64,000 nucleotides of DNA from Gnetum montanum (lineage: Eukaryota > Streptophyta > Gnetopsida > Gnetales > Gnetaceae): assembly GCA_015680685.1 (NCBI GenBank), contig MNCI01015631.1, positions 56,453 through 120,452 on the forward strand, read 5' to 3'. The notes under the pieces are model-generated. The model was given only the letters and a program-made list of their open reading frames with translations, was not told where the DNA came from and did not search any database. A program made the position numbers and the translations under genes. Below, piece by piece: positions 20,591 to 33,140 of this stretch (the first letter of the stretch is position 1; the number at the start of each line of letters is the position of its first letter).

Positions 20591-21873
20591 TATACCGCCT
20601 GAAATTGTCGGTCTCCGGCTGGAAGGAAAAAAAGAGGTCGTGGGATCGCAGGACAAGTACAGAAGTCTCTGCCTTCGCCTGAGGGCATGCTAGAATGCAA
20701 CAAAGGCAAAGTACCTTGGGTGGTCCGCACATGGATCAGACAAGGATTTCCCCGCGCGTACGCAAAATGCTAATATACTAGGTTATGCGTAAACGATGTG
20801 CAAGTGTAAATAAGGTAACAGAGCAGCGTAAAGCGTAAACGGATGGAAACGAAGCATGGGCGTAAATAGGCGTAAACAATGCGTGGGCCAAATTGACATA
20901 CAACTGTAAAAGAACTTATGCAGCGAATGTAAACAATAGTATTGCAGAGTCAAAGTACAGTGCACCGGTCTAACGCAGTCGTGTGGGAACACAAGGCGGA
21001 CAAAAAGCCTCGGCGTCTACAAGGATGACTCGGCTGGTCTGCAGGGCAAACGGAGCGTAGAGACTGCATCTGCAGCGTAGAGGGCTTCCCAGCGTAAGAA
21101 GGTTTCAGCTCTTTTGCGCAACGTAAATGTTCTCTGGTATGCTCCGGGATTTTGCCAACCGACTTGGGTGAAGTGGAAAATCGAGGTTTTTATACAGGTT
21201 GTTACGCTAGACTCAGGTTGGGCGACACGTGGCGTGTTGACCAGGTGCACACAATTTACAAATGTACAATATTACAAGTGTTGGGCGTATATGCTGGGTG
21301 TATACGCTAAATGAGGCAGGTGTGTGAACTTGGGTGGAGATGCTGGACGCTGGGCGTATACGCTGTGGATGCGGGCATATACGCTGGGCGTATACGTTGA
21401 TGGATGCGGGTGTATACGCTGGGCGTATATGCTGACGGATGCCGACTTGCTTCAATTCTTGCTCTTCGGTGTTGTCTTCATTTTGCCCTTGGAGATTCTG
21501 TGCCGGGCCTAAACGTTTGCCATGCCCGTCGAGCGTACAAGTTAAGTGCGTACATCGGGCGTGCGAGTTGTAATGCTTACGCTAGGTGTATACGCTGAAA
21601 ATCCGAGCGTCTACGCTGGCAGGCGTATACGCTGTGGATTCGAGCATCTACGCTGGCGGGTGTATACGCTGTGGATTCGAGCATCTACGCTGGGGATGTC
21701 CTTGAGCGTAGACACCGGGCATATACGCTGCTGCTAGACACTTGGCGAAAATGAAGCTATTTGACCTCCAATGTTGCAATGTGTGACGCCCACTGTAGCC
21801 ATGGTTGTCTGTGGGTCCTAGGGACCGGTTTTTTGCTGGACAAGTACTAAGTGCCGAATTTTGTGGTGTTTCA
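20591..21873 (-). repeat. 5' LTR of element B
   Basis: This 1,283-bp LTR starts on the minus strand with TGAAACACCACAAAATTCGG. The TATA box TATAAAAA is at 21187-21194 on the minus strand. A GCGTATACGC tract occupies about 21280-21730. Its end reads GGCGGTATA where the 3' LTR has GGCAGTACA, so the terminal CA has mutated. Confidence 0.93.
21187..21194 (-). promoter_or_regulatory. TATA box of 5' LTR, element B
   Basis: TATAAAAA on the minus strand lies where the 3' LTR copy has a TATATAG-type sequence (4432-4438). It is placed suitably for starting the genomic RNA of B towards lower coordinates. Confidence 0.55.
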
Positions 21874-21878
21874 CTACC
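21874..21878 (+). repeat. Target-site duplication of element B, right copy
   Basis: CTACC follows the LTR end TTTCA and repeats 3828-3832. Removing one copy together with B restores continuity of the gag region of element A. Confidence 0.92.
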
Positions 21879-24400
21879 ACTCTCTCAATTTACAAAATAC
21901 AACAAGAAGGGCAATCTCAATGCACATTTGGTGATCTTTAGGTCTGAATCTCTATTGTTGCAACCATGGCCTCACACTATCATCCGTGTCTTTTCCATGT
22001 CTCTAATAGGCAAAGCTCTGGACTAGTACCATGCACTCCCACGTTCCTCCATCTCAACCTTGGAGGAACTAATAAGTTAGTTCGTGACCTGCTTCAAGTA
22101 CAACTTGAAATCATAGGTCACACTAGACCAGCTCATGAGCTTCAAGCAGAACACACTAGAATCTATGTAGAGATTCATACAGTGGTATAGTGCAACCTTG
22201 AATGAGATACATGAGCCGATTGCTGAGGGTTACTTGTTGGCCATCTTTAAGGGAGCGGTAAATGACTTCATTAAGTCTAAACTCTACTACCTAGCCCCAC
22301 GTTCCCTTAGCCAAGCCTTTGCTCAAACAAAGAGCATCCAGGATGCTGCAGAGGCTAGTAGAGACCCTGCCTACGTCACCTACAAGAATGCACACACCAA
22401 GAAAGACAAGGAAAAAGGCAAGGCCACAGCAACTACAGTGGCCATTGTAGCCAACAAGGCTAAGCCTAACAACAACAAAAACACTGCTATAGCACCCAAC
22501 GCTCCCACTAATGCCACACCTGTGATGCCAACCCAGCTAAAGCCGAACTTTGAGCATAAAGATCACTCCAAGTATACCCCCTTACCCATTAAGCCTTCAG
22601 AACTTCTGAAGAAACTATTAGGAGCTGGGTGTATACAACATAAACGAATGTCGGAGGAGGCAATCAAATGCCATCAAAGGTACTATGAAGTTTTGCAAAA
22701 CCCCTCCTTGGCTATGCCCAACGAACCTCCAGTTCCTAAAAATTTTAGGTTAGATCATTTCTATGACTACCACCAACTATGTGGTCACGGGCTACTGCAT
22801 AGCACTGGAAGATGATATACAACGCATGATAAATCAAGAAAAATTGATCTTGGATGAGAGCAGTCCCATCTACCCTGAAAACTAGTCAATGCATGTTTAC
22901 AAAGACCCCCTAAATGCTAACAACGCGGGGTACACCATTAACGTCATTGGCATTGGCAGTAATCCAGAACCACCACAACAACCATTCATGGTGCATGTGC
23001 CTCCTTGTAACGTAGAAACACCAACAACAACAACATCATCATCACAAGCCCTGTTTGTTCTTAAAGTTCCTCATCAAACATCCACCTCACCCTTTGTGCT
23101 CAAAGTTGCACCGTTGGCTGCACCAACACAATAGGCACCATTTTTCATTAAGGTGCCAAAACATCCAGCCTCCTCTACCACCCAAAGCCAGGTAACAAAA
23201 ACTGCACCATAGCCTCTGCATCCAAAAAAGTGTGAAAAGTGTTTAGCAGACAAGATGTCTAGGGAACACACTACACTAGGTCCCCTTAAGCCAACCCCCT
23301 TGTCGGTAGTCCCCATGACCTCTTCATCATCAGCTGCTAGCTGCAGCATACATACACAATCAATGCTCGTCGAGCCAAAAAGCTTGTCAATCAGCCTAAA
23401 ACCACTCCCCCTTGGGAGATTTGTCTTCTAGAACATATAAAAGAGGAGAAGGCCGACAAACAACAAGATGGTGGTCAAGACTTTCTCAACACCCTTACAT
23501 AAGTCAAACAGGCCCTGAAGCAGAAAAACACAACTTTAAGCCTATATGACTTGATAATGACTTCCACGACGCATCGTGAGGCCATGGTTCACATGTTATG
23601 GTCTCTCCCAGTTGACGAAAACATGCCAGTCAAAGAGAAAGCAATCCACACTATCATGCTTTCCTCTACGGCTAAAAAACCACAGCTAGCACACTTGACA
23701 TTTCATGATAAGTCCATTAAGGATGATCCTAAAAAGGGTCAGGTGACAATGGCACCCATGTTCATCATAATTCGAGTCAACCAATACAAGATTCGAAGGG
23801 CACATGTTGATGAAGGGGCTGCTACCAATGTCATTCTGTTTCCCATAGTGGACAAATTGGGCTTGGTTAATCAAATCAAGCCCATGACAACTTCCTACCT
23901 GAAATCGTTCAATGGGACATGCATAGTGGTAAAGGGAATTGTCCACATTAACTTTGTGGTAGGGGACTAGTTCCCACAAGTGCAGTGTTCATTGTGGAGG
24001 AAGAGATGCTTGGGTTCAACCTAATCTTAGGGAGGTCATGGTTAGCCTAATTAAGGGCTATCTCTTCACCGATACATCAAGAGATCCACCTTCCCTACAC
24101 GGGCTAGGAAGTGGTGATCTATAGTGACGAAGTGGCTTCCCAAGCCATAAACAACATTGACATGGAGCAAGGTTCAGAGATAGTAATCTCTAAGAACGAA
24201 GCATCTGTTCATGTTGAAACCCCTTGCTTGACTGATGAGCAAGCCAAAAACACCGACTTATAAAAAGAAACTACATGGGCTAAGTTGCCTTTTCAGACAA
24301 TAGACAACAGACAACAAACAACGACATAGAAGAATACCACAACAAAGTCTCTCGGCCATATGCTTCGCCTAGCCACAATGGGTTAAGAAACAACCGTGTA
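21874..24400 (+). pseudogene. gag-protease of element A, second part
   Basis: The gag core is present (QFTKYNKKGNLNAHL, SMSLIGKALD, EIHEPIAEGYLLAIFKGAVN), followed by HKDHSKYTPLPIKPSELLKKL and the knuckle region near 22755. There FYDYHQLCGHG has Tyr for the first Cys and the frame breaks before the last Cys. Four PFVLKVP-like repeats lie at about 22985-23155. Protease shows AHVDEGAATNVILFPIVDKLGL (23799-23870) and, after a stop at 23968, FNLILGRSWLA. Many stops and indels make it non-coding. Gag and protease would assemble and mature the particle. Confidence 0.85.
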
Positions 24401-24882
24401 ATGAGAGATTACCTCTAAGTCAATCCCATAAAGACTTGGCTTTAACATTTTTTATCATCTTTCGTCTTAATTTTAGCATCACGTTCACTATTTGCATTAT
24501 GTTCATTTTTAGCATAACATTCACTACTTGCATTATGCTCATTTTTGGCATTACGATCACTGTTTAAATTTTTTTAATTGTTTGCATCATGTCTACTATT
24601 CGCATTCACATTGTGTCTACTATTTACATTATGTCCCCCATTTACATCATGGTTTTTGCTTACATTAATTATCTACTGCCTGGCCCGATATGGCCTTAAA
24701 CTATTGCTGCGGCCCAAAATGGCCTAAAACTAAAACAAGAGGCCCCCAAGGGGGCCCAAAAAATAATAAAATAAAAAAAATAACAGATTAACCAAAATAA
24801 AATAATTGTTTCACACTATGCTTTTCATTCAATTTTAGTCCATACAATAATGATCACAAAAAAAAATCCAATTGCTGTCACA
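24401..24882 (+). repeat. Border region after protease, element A, with short TTAAACT array
   Basis: No gene is present. A C/T-rich stretch with repeated CATTATG/CATTACG words (24470-24660) is followed by two or three units of GGCCNNATATGGCCTTAAACT at about 24680-24735. This matches the post-protease arrays of B and C. The 3' end of the antisense gene follows directly. Confidence 0.65.
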
Positions 24883-27800
24883 CTACAAATCTTCGTCAAC
24901 ATCACCATTTCCTGTTCTACTAGGTCCTGTGCCTTCATTTGGATCCTGCATGAGGCAAAATAAAAAAATAATAGATCAAAACTACAACAAGGCTTTCATA
25001 AAATAAATAGTGAACAACAAATAATGACTAATCTGAGATGGCCTCGTGTCCATTTCAGAGGGTATCTTATCCATTCCAGCCGCTAGACGTTGTAGGATCT
25101 CCTCCTCAGTGAAGTTGGCTCAATTCTCTTCTTCCAGATCAATGCTTGCTGTAACTTTTTTTTCTCCAAAGCTGTCCATCTAGGTGGCCCTAGAGAAAAG
25201 GTGGCAATGGTGGTCTCCCTAAAAGGTAAGGTCATTTCCCTTTCAAGAGACTCACTAACCACCACCTATTGCATGAACTTTTCATAGGCCTTAGAAGCGC
25301 CAATGACATCAAGGAATAGCTTATGGGTATGCAACTCAACATAAGCATCCCGATATTGTTTATGATAGGCAACACGTTCCATTTTATACATATTCTTATG
25401 GTCCTTTTGTGCCTTTCCCCATTCGTACACCTTTGTGCTATAATCCTTCCAATCTTGGTTCTTCTTGGCTAGAAGGTCCATCTCCATGCATTGTTTTATA
25501 ATCTCGTGCGTGGCCTCATTCTTACTCTGTACAACTTTCAGTATCTTGCATAGTTGATCACAGTCAGATGCCAACTGCCATCACGAGTATCATGGGCCAA
25601 TAAAAATTCATTCCTAGACTAAAGGTCCTCCAACTCAGTGTCTCGATTGGCCTTCTCTTTCTCAAGTTTTTGTACCCTCTTCCAGAGGTCCTCATTGACA
25701 CACCTACACTCCCACAAGGAGCATGCTGAGTACAATGCACATTTACTTGTTTCCTTATATATGTGATGAGGTACCTCAGCTACCTCTGAAGGAAGTTCAT
25801 GCACTACGTCAACCTCAACAGCCTACCTAGGATCCCACTTGAGACGAGAAGCTATCAATTACATGTGGAAAAGCATTAGTCATAGTGCCATAGCAAAGAA
25901 ATGCAACAACTTAGAGAGCCTAACATAGTAACTCCAACATACCTATCTCAGGATCAATCTATCTCATGTGATCAATCATGTCATCGACCACCCCCTTCAT
26001 AAAGGTAAATTTATTAGGGGTCTCGATCCATGGTCAAAGACAGATCGAGGAAGAAGGATCAAGGGCATTAACAGTGGTGTCCGCTGCACAAAAAAACATG
26101 TTAGTAATGGTGCAGAAGACAAAAACGAAGCTAAAAAATAACATAAATGATAGTGTAAAGCTCCTACCTAGCAAACCTTTAGGGGTGATAGCCGAGGGAT
26201 CGCCCATCGACATACTGTCAAGCAAGTGATCAAACTCACCAGCATCAAATTGCAACCCTTTCCCTTTAGCTGACTCAAAAATGTGGCAGCATCCTCAACA
26301 GTCATGTTCCCCTCAGGTACTGAAGCACATTCCAAAAAAAGGTCATTGGCAACAGGGGCCTCCTCCTCTATGGTAGGGGACTCTTCTTCTGTGGTCAGGG
26401 CCTCTTCTTCCTCTTTAGCAGGGGCCCCTGCTTCAGGGGCCAAAACCTCTTCTTCCCTCTTCTTCTTCTGATAAGAACATTCAAAATAAGCAGGATACTT
26501 CAACAATAAATGGGTGCTACGTTGTGCTATGCCACACAGGGTAGCACAGCGTAGTAGATGCTACACTAATCAGATAGTTAAGCACACTTACCAACTATGG
26601 GTTGCACTCTACAAACTTTGATTCGTAGCTTTCTCCCCCTCTCTTCATTAGCCCGAGAAGCTTCTTCCGCAAGATGATACTTTTTGCATTGTCGCCTGGT
26701 TTTCACAGTTTCTACAATGAGGTGTGTCCTCCTTAACACATTAGCTATGTTAATGGGAGGCATCTCTCCAATGTTGTCCAGGGCACAAAAGGTATGCCCC
26801 ACCTAATCCCTTGTTGTTATCAAAAGTGATTCCCCAATAGCTTCTGGGGGATCTTGGGATCAAGTGGTATAGAAAACTTGGTAAATCCATGGCTTGGATA
26901 TTTGGGTGCGATCTTGTTGCACCCAAGCTCCATTCTCATGGACCACCAAGAATTCTACAAAGCATCACAGGTAAGATATGAAGAAGGCGTAATGCACATT
27001 GAAATCGGAATCAAGCTTCTCATGAAGTTTGACCATTTTAGCTTGCAAGCCTTCTGATAGGTACTTGGCCTAATTTTAGCGGGTCCCTTCTTCCATAATG
27101 TCCTGCATGATCTAGGCTTGTTCTACTCCAAGGATTTTTCCTTGGAAGAGTAGCTTAGGGAAGGCATGGACATGGAAGATAGGGTAAACCATTTAGGCCA
27201 CCACTAGCTTGACCTTGTGGATATAAATCCCCTTTCGGTCCTTACTGGTCCCCAGCCATTCCTCTATGTCCCCTTGATGGTTGACATCCTTGCTACTATT
27301 TTTTCCCACAGGTAGGCCATTAGAGGGGATACCAAAAATATTTGCAAAATGTTTATCATTTATCTCAAACACCACCTGCACATTGTGAACCCATGTGCAG
27401 AAGCAGTCAGCCTTTTCGGAAAAGGAGTTAACTAGGGAGAGCATTTCGGCAGTTGGGACACTTGGATTTACAACTAAGAAAAAATCCATGAGTCTAGCCT
27501 CCTAAACATTGTGAACCAAGGTGGCTGGGGCCTCATTTCAAAGCCAATGCTAAGTCTTGTCCAGCTCTCCCTATACTTGAAGAAAAGGTTGATCTTGTCA
27601 CGCCCAGAGGTGATCACTGTAACCTCTTGGGATTTGCTAGCTATTGCAATAGTTAGCAACAAAAAAATTAGAAAAAGCAAAAGAAAATCATCACTTGAGC
27701 ACATAAAAACAAATGCATGATTTAACATACCATGTTTAAATGGCATAGGAAATGGTGGAATTTCCACCAGAACATCTTCTATGGTAAGCGGTTGACGAGA

Positions 27801-29639
27801 TGCCCATTTGCTATGTAACCAGCCAACTTCTTCGCATTTTTCATAGAACTTGGAATACTTAGTTGGATAGGTTTTGAAGTCAAGCCCAAGTTTTTCTATA
27901 ACACTAACATGCACATTCTTGGTAGAGGAGAACTCTTGCAAAGCCGTTTGGACCAACGCCAATGTATCCATGTTACCGTGAAGACCGTCCTTGTTAACAT
28001 AAAACCTAGCCACATGCAAAATAAGGTAAGCATTTTGACCATGGAAGACAAACAATACAACATGCTTGAAACATCTTCATAGGACTCACCTGTTGGCACA
28101 ATAAATGGTTCCAGGTGGGTTCTAGAAGTAGGTTCCCATGTGACGGGCAACGTACAATGTGTTGTATAGATGGTAGCATTTGAATTCAGGCATGTCCCAG
28201 ATCCAACTTAAGTGCCTCAAGGCTCTTGGGCACCGGTTGGAGCCTTCTGCCCCTTCATGTTCAATCGACCCATTAGCCATGAACTTCAGAATGCCCTGAT
28301 TTTCCTTGGGCAACAACGTTTCAGTAAGTATAGCAGTTGTTTCGACCGATAAGTGTGACCACACGATCATAGTAAAATGGCAAAGGAGGAACTCTAGAAA
28401 GTCCTGTGCATCCTCCCGAACCCAGACTGCCTGATATCCTACCCATGCGTGAGGAGGAGGGATGTTGGACATGGGCTCACTAATGCAGCATAGGACTCCT
28501 ACCAGCTCAAGGATAATCAAGATGGGTTTTAGCATGACCCTATGCAATACAACAAGAAAGCGTTAGTGCAACATTCAAGTGAGGATTACCAAGTAGCGTA
28601 GCGTAACCCTTGCTGTATAGTTTTTTCCTTAGGCATGAAATAATAAGTCCCTAGTAAAATAGAATTAAACATTGCATGAAGTGTAGCAAAGTGTCACACA
28701 TAGCGTAGCATAGCAGCCATGCCCTATGTAGCATAGTGTAGCAGGTGTACCCTGTATAGCGTAGGGTAACAATTACACTTTGCATAAGGGCAACAGCTAC
28801 AATACGTGCAGCGTAGCAAGACGCCCATACCCTGTGTAAGCAAAGCAAAGCAGTAAGCATAGTAAGACACTAACAAGCGTAGCAGAGTAACAGTATCAAC
28901 AACATAGCAACGTAGCAGGTTTGCTGGCATAGCTACGTAGTGGGCTTGTCAGCGTAGCCGCATAGCAACCATGACAGCTAGGGCAGCATAGTGTAACAAG
29001 AACCAAAAACGTAACCCAGTAATAGTCACAATGTCAAAACAACGTGGCTTAGGAAAAATACACATAGTGTTCCCATTGTCCTAGCCCTACCCCATCGAAT
29101 GAAACATAGTCAGGTAAAACACAGACACAATAAACTCCTCCTTTGCTTGTGCTATGCTACACCAGGCATGTGCTATGTTGCCTCAAAATGGCGCAAACAA
29201 AAAATCTCGTCTAAGGGTAGTACGCTACACTAAGCATGTGCTACACTACCCAGAACTACTCAAACCCCTGTGATAGTGAAGTGACCATTCCTAACAATGG
29301 TGGCCAGGGCGATGCCATGCACAACCATAGCATAGCAACCACCATGTCCATTGCGGCCAAAGTGGCGATAGCCATAGCTCAATGGCCAAAACAACAACAA
29401 AAGAAATAACAACAGTCACAGCGTAGCCACAATAATAACCGAAACAACCAAAATAGTGATGGAAATAACAATCTAAATTGATAAATCACACAATGAAAAT
29501 GAGGGTAGCGTAACACTTACCAAGTGGATGGACCCTCCAACCTTTCCTCAACATGTGCCTTGGAGAGGCGTCCCAGGTTGTGCTTCACTTCATCCACCTT
29601 GGTAAGCCCCTAATGCCTATGTTCACTTTTGCGCACCAT
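24883..29639 (-). pseudogene. Antisense split gene of element A, HAD/NIF-like plus coiled coil
   Basis: Eight exons on the minus strand, borders by comparison with B and C: 29639-29521, 28539-28090, 28005-27731, 27640-26592, 26468-26168, 26083-25943, 25851-25033 and 24945-24883. Exon 2 carries PILIILELVGVL, REDAQDFLEFLLCHF, VWSH and NPPGTIY, with the phosphatase Asp motif replaced as in B. Exon 4 has VVFEINDKHFANIFGIPSNG and the basic end GRKLRIKV. Exon 5 is Glu-rich. Exon 7 holds a long coiled coil and the LPFRETTIATFSLGPPRW block. The tail is DPNEGTGPSRTGNGDVDEDL. Damage: TAG in exon 1 and before NPPGTIY, and a GT-to-AT change at the exon 7 donor (25032). The relation to HAD phosphatases is inferred by eye. 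Confidence 0.8.
28580..29010. repeat. TAGCGTAGCATAGCAG array in intron 1 of the antisense gene, element A
   Basis: About twenty GTAGCGTAGC/ATAGCGTAGC/GTAGCATAG words lie between exon 2 (28539) and exon 1 (29521) of the antisense gene. They are the motif of the LTR of A. Short peptides readable here reflect the repeat. Confidence 0.82.
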
Positions 29640-29950
29640 TGCCTCACTCACAAATCGGTTGTATCAACTACTACACTACACTTGTTATGCTCTCTCTCTC
29701 AACTCGACCATGCTATGCTCTAGGTGTTAGCTCTAATAATGAAAATGACAAATTTACCAAGGGGCAATCCCCTATTTATAGCCAACACGGTAAAAAAAAC
29801 TATCACTTTCATGTCCCGAATGACGTGAAACACCCCTGCAGTGTAGCACTACTACAATGTAGCATGTCCCCACTGTAGCGTAGCACTCAGCTGCAATGTA
29901 GCAAGTGGGTCCACGAAAATTTTCACTTCATCTTTACAAATTTTTCATGG
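29640..29950 (-). promoter_or_regulatory. Promoter of the antisense gene, element A
   Basis: TATAAATA on the minus strand (plus coordinates 29773-29780, within GGCTATAAATAGGGG) lies about 134 bases upstream of the ATG at 29639. The same GGGCTATAAATAGGGG context occurs in copy C (52427-52434). No other gene is seen in this interval. Confidence 0.7.
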
Positions 29951-30343
29951 TTACAATTAGCGAAGACCTTAAACTAGCAATTTTAACTTATAATGTAGCC
30001 CAATTATGGTCCGCCATGACCTTAAACTAGAAATTTTAGCATTTGTCTTACATTTTAGACCTAGTGACGGTCTGCTACGACCTTAAATTGGCAACTTTAA
30101 CTCATAATGTTACATGGTTATGATCTGCGAAGACCTTAAACTAGCAACTTCAATTTACAAATTTTTCATAGTGGCTGTCCCCTAAGACCTTAAACTGGCA
30201 ACTATCTTATGTTACATCATTGCTTTACATATATTCATTACATGCTATTGTTTCAAACAGGTATCACTTGACTTCGTCTATTTTTTCATTGTGGCAAGTT
30301 CAACTAAAAATGGTTGCACATGGTGATCTTTGTTAGTCTTTAA
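29951..30343 (+). repeat. Module-border array before RT, element A
   Basis: Five units of 50-65 bases contain GGTCTGCTACGACCTTAAACTGGCAACTT variants (for example at 29965, 30025, 30075, 30130 and 30185). The array is followed by a short unique stretch leading into the pre-RT block. No gene is present. Confidence 0.8.
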
Positions 30344-31513
30344 CCTTGACAGGTCCCTACGGTAGACTTACAAGATGCTTGAATTTAGAATTGGTAGACT
30401 TTGAATTATCCTCTTGTGAGATTCACGTAGCGTCCTTAGAAGCACCCCTCAACTGGCCCGAACATCTAGTTCAAGCTTTAGACCTAGAGGCTGGGGATGT
30501 AACTAAGGACCCCCTTATAGAAATCCTTGTAACTACCACTAGAGGTAAAGCAAAAACCTGAAAGTTAGCTCCCTACTAGATCCACAGGTACATCAAAACA
30601 TGTCGAAAGTTCTCAATGACAATATTAAAGTGTTTGCATGGTCATATGATGACATGCCGGGCTTGGACTTGCGACTCATACAACACAACATTATCCTAGA
30701 TCCGCGTGTCGAGGAAGTTAAGCAAAAGGCTTGCAAAATCAAACCAGAGATTGCACTAGTTGTACGTGATGAAATCACCAAGCTTTATCAAGCTGGTTTC
30801 ATTAGGGTGGTCGATTACTCGAAATGGGTATTAAACATCATTGTAGTTTCTAAGAAAATGGAAGGTATACGAATTTGTATAGACTTTCGAGACCTGAACA
30901 AAGCAATGATTAAGGATGACTTCCCATTGCCAAGTATTGATCAACTTATCCACACTACGGCTAGTCATGCCTTACTATCCTTCATGGATGGATTTTCAAG
31001 CTATAACCAAATTTGCATCAACCCAGAGCACCAGTTGACAACTACTTTTATGACCCCTTGGGGGACTTTTTGCTACAAAATGATGCCCTTTGGGCTAAAA
31101 AACACTAGAGTAATGTATCAACGAGCAATGACACACATCTTCAATGATTACCTCTTAGAAAGGCTGAACGACTATGTTGATGACATAGCAGTTAAGTCTA
31201 AGGAAGCTACTAATCATCTCAACGATCTAAATGTAGTTCTCCAACATTTTCATAAGCACAACCTAAGCCTCAATCCCAGGAAATGTGTTTTTAGGGTTAA
31301 AACCGGACGCATGCTAGGTTTTGTAGTGTCAGAAACAGGGATATGAGTGGACCTTGATAAAGTTAAGGCCATCGTTAACCTAGAACTACCTAAAAATCTT
31401 AAAGAGTTGCGTGGGTTGCAAGGTAGAGTACAATTTATCAGAAGGTTTATCGCAAGGCTGACAGACAAACTACACCCCATGCAACACCTACTCAAGAAGG
31501 GGGTCAACTTTGA
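30344..31513 (+). pseudogene. Reverse transcriptase of element A (truncated)
   Basis: The pre-RT block (PYGRLTRCLNLELVDFE, LDLEAGDVTKDPLIEI) shifts frame near 30560. The main part then runs 30600-31345 with KLYQAGFIRVVDYS, ICIDFRDLNKA, TPWGTFCYKMMPFGLKN, catalytic NDYVDDIAVKS and LNPRKCVFRVKTGRMLGF. A TGA at 31344 precedes VDLDKVKAIVNLEL. The protein stops being recognisable at KKGVNF, about 31513, so RNase H and integrase are gone. YVDD is intact, but the copy cannot be functional. Confidence 0.9.
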
Positions 31514-31639
31514 TAAAAACAAGGAGCCTTGTGATATTACTAGGTACTCATATGATAAAACTTTACATTGAACTTACATTGTTTATGCCTAATATTATTA
31601 CAATAATAACATATAATCCTCCTAATGTAAAAAATTGAT

Positions 31640-33085
31640 TAGAAAGACCAAACCTTTGAGGAGTTCATTGATAGATAGGAGCTTCTTTTGATGTAGTGTC
31701 CTTATTCTTTGGAGATTCCTTTAGATGGGATGAAGGTTGTGCAGGTTCTTCTTCTTGGGAACAACGTCCAAGTTCACTTTTGTCTTGTGGAATTATTCCT
31801 TGTCCAAGAATCATTTGAAGGGACTCCTTGCCTTTAGCTAGTCTTTCATTTACAAGATTTACATTTTCAAGCTCTTCTTTCATCTACTCACATGACTTGG
31901 TCAGATTTTTATTCTTATCCTTAAGATATGAGATTTTCTTAGTAAGATAAAAAAAATTTGTATTCAATAAAGATATTTAAAAGTTAATTACATAATAAAT
32001 CAAACTTCTAATCATCATTTAATGAATTGGCTTCATCATCAGTGAGGTTCATGTAGATGAGATGAGAATTTTTTGCATCATCCTCCACTTCTTTCTCACT
32101 TTGCCCAGCATCATCCCAACATGTATAGAAGTTGGGCTTCTTGACACCCTTAGTGGATTTGTTCTTGGATTGCATCCTAAAACTATTAGGATATTTGGAG
32201 GCCATATGGCCTCTTTCACCACACATCCAACATTCTATAGAAGAAAAATATAGACTAGAATTTAAAATTTTTTTACCTCTTTCTATACCTTTTGACTAAT
32301 TGAATCTTTGTTGATATGTTCCTTTATTTCTTCTAGTTATCAATCGTTGTGACTTCCTAGTGAGAAAAGTAATTTCATCTTCACTACTCCCATCATGCTC
32401 ATTGAACTTCTTTTTCTTTGATGTATTCTTCAAGGAAATGGGCCTTTCTTAAATAGCTCCTTCACTTATGAGATTCATTTCATAAGCAATGATAGCACTT
32501 CAAAGCTCTTAAAATTTTAGAGTTGAGAAGTCTTTGATTTCTTCCATGGTCATGACCTTAGGTCTAAACTCTGGTAGAAGAGTTATATCATTTTAATGAT
32601 CACATCACTTTCAAGCAAGTCTTTATGACTACCTCTAATGGCTACAACAATATCATTAGCTTTAGAGAAGTAATCTTTTATCTTTTCACCTTCTCTCTTC
32701 TTAAGCTTATCATATTCACTTTGCAAGACTAATAATTTTAGTTGCTTAACAATAGAGGTACCTCATATGTAGCTTCTAGAATTTTCCAAATTTCTTTGAC
32801 CATTGTACATCCTTCTACTCTATTAAATTCAATTTTATTTAAAGCACAATATAAGAAATTATTTTCTCTAGAATTGAACATGAACTTATCTTTCTCTTCT
32901 TGTGTCCATTTGTTGTGAGCCTTCATGATGTTAGTGGAGCTATTGATAGGTGAAGCATAGCCTTAAAGGATTGACTCCCCCACTTCAAAATCCATGGATT
33001 CAAAGCACCCTTACATTTTAGCTTTCTAGTAGGTAAACTCAAATCCTTCAAACATGGGTGGCTTTGTGTAAGATGTTCCTTCCAT
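31640..33085 (-). pseudogene. gag of truncated copia element
   Basis: The start MEGTSYTKPPMFEGFEF at 33085 is typical of copia gag. The UBN2-like core follows (NKWTQEEKDKFMFNSREN, FNRVEGCTMVKEIWKILEATYE near 32750-32930). The zinc knuckle reads CWMCGERGHMASKY, where the last Cys of C-x2-C-x4-H-x4-C is Tyr (about 32200). A C-terminal block (KGKESLQMILGQGI, DKSELGR; 31665-31883) also fits copia gag. Stops and frameshifts are frequent. Confidence 0.82.
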
Positions 33086-33120
33086 TTTTCACTCTTGAAT
33101 TTGATGATGACAGAGGAGAG

Positions 33121-33138
33121 TACCAGGCTCCAATACCA
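33121..33138 (-). other. Primer-binding site of copia element F
   Basis: The minus strand reads TGGTATTGGAGCCTGGTA two bases after the LTR end. The common plant copia site, complementary to initiator tRNA-Met, is TGGTATCAGAGC, so ten of the first twelve bases agree. Confidence 0.75.
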
Positions 33139-33140
33139 CT

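Larger units (their letters stand above)
3833..21873 (-). mobile_element. Element B: complete nested 18-kb Tat/Ogre-like retrotransposon
   Basis: This is a minus-strand element bounded by TG...CA LTRs (3833-5101 and 20591-21873) and a CTACC duplication. In transcription order it holds the 5' LTR, primer-binding site, leader, gag-protease (19833-16010), an antisense split gene (10686-15271), RT with RNase H, a second RNase H, integrase (to about 6510), polypurine tract and 3' LTR. At 18,041 bp it is long, as is typical of the Tat/Ogre group. The LTRs differ by roughly 8% by eye, mostly C/T and G/A transitions, so the insertion is not recent. It interrupts gag of element A and is therefore younger than A. 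Confidence 0.95.
21874..31513 (+). mobile_element. Element A, right part
   Basis: This continues element A after the B insertion: gag and protease to about 24400, the antisense split gene (24883-29639, minus strand), a border array and RT to about 31513. There the homology with copy C stops in the RT thumb and unrelated sequence begins, so RNase H, integrase and 3' LTR of A are missing. Confidence 0.9.
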
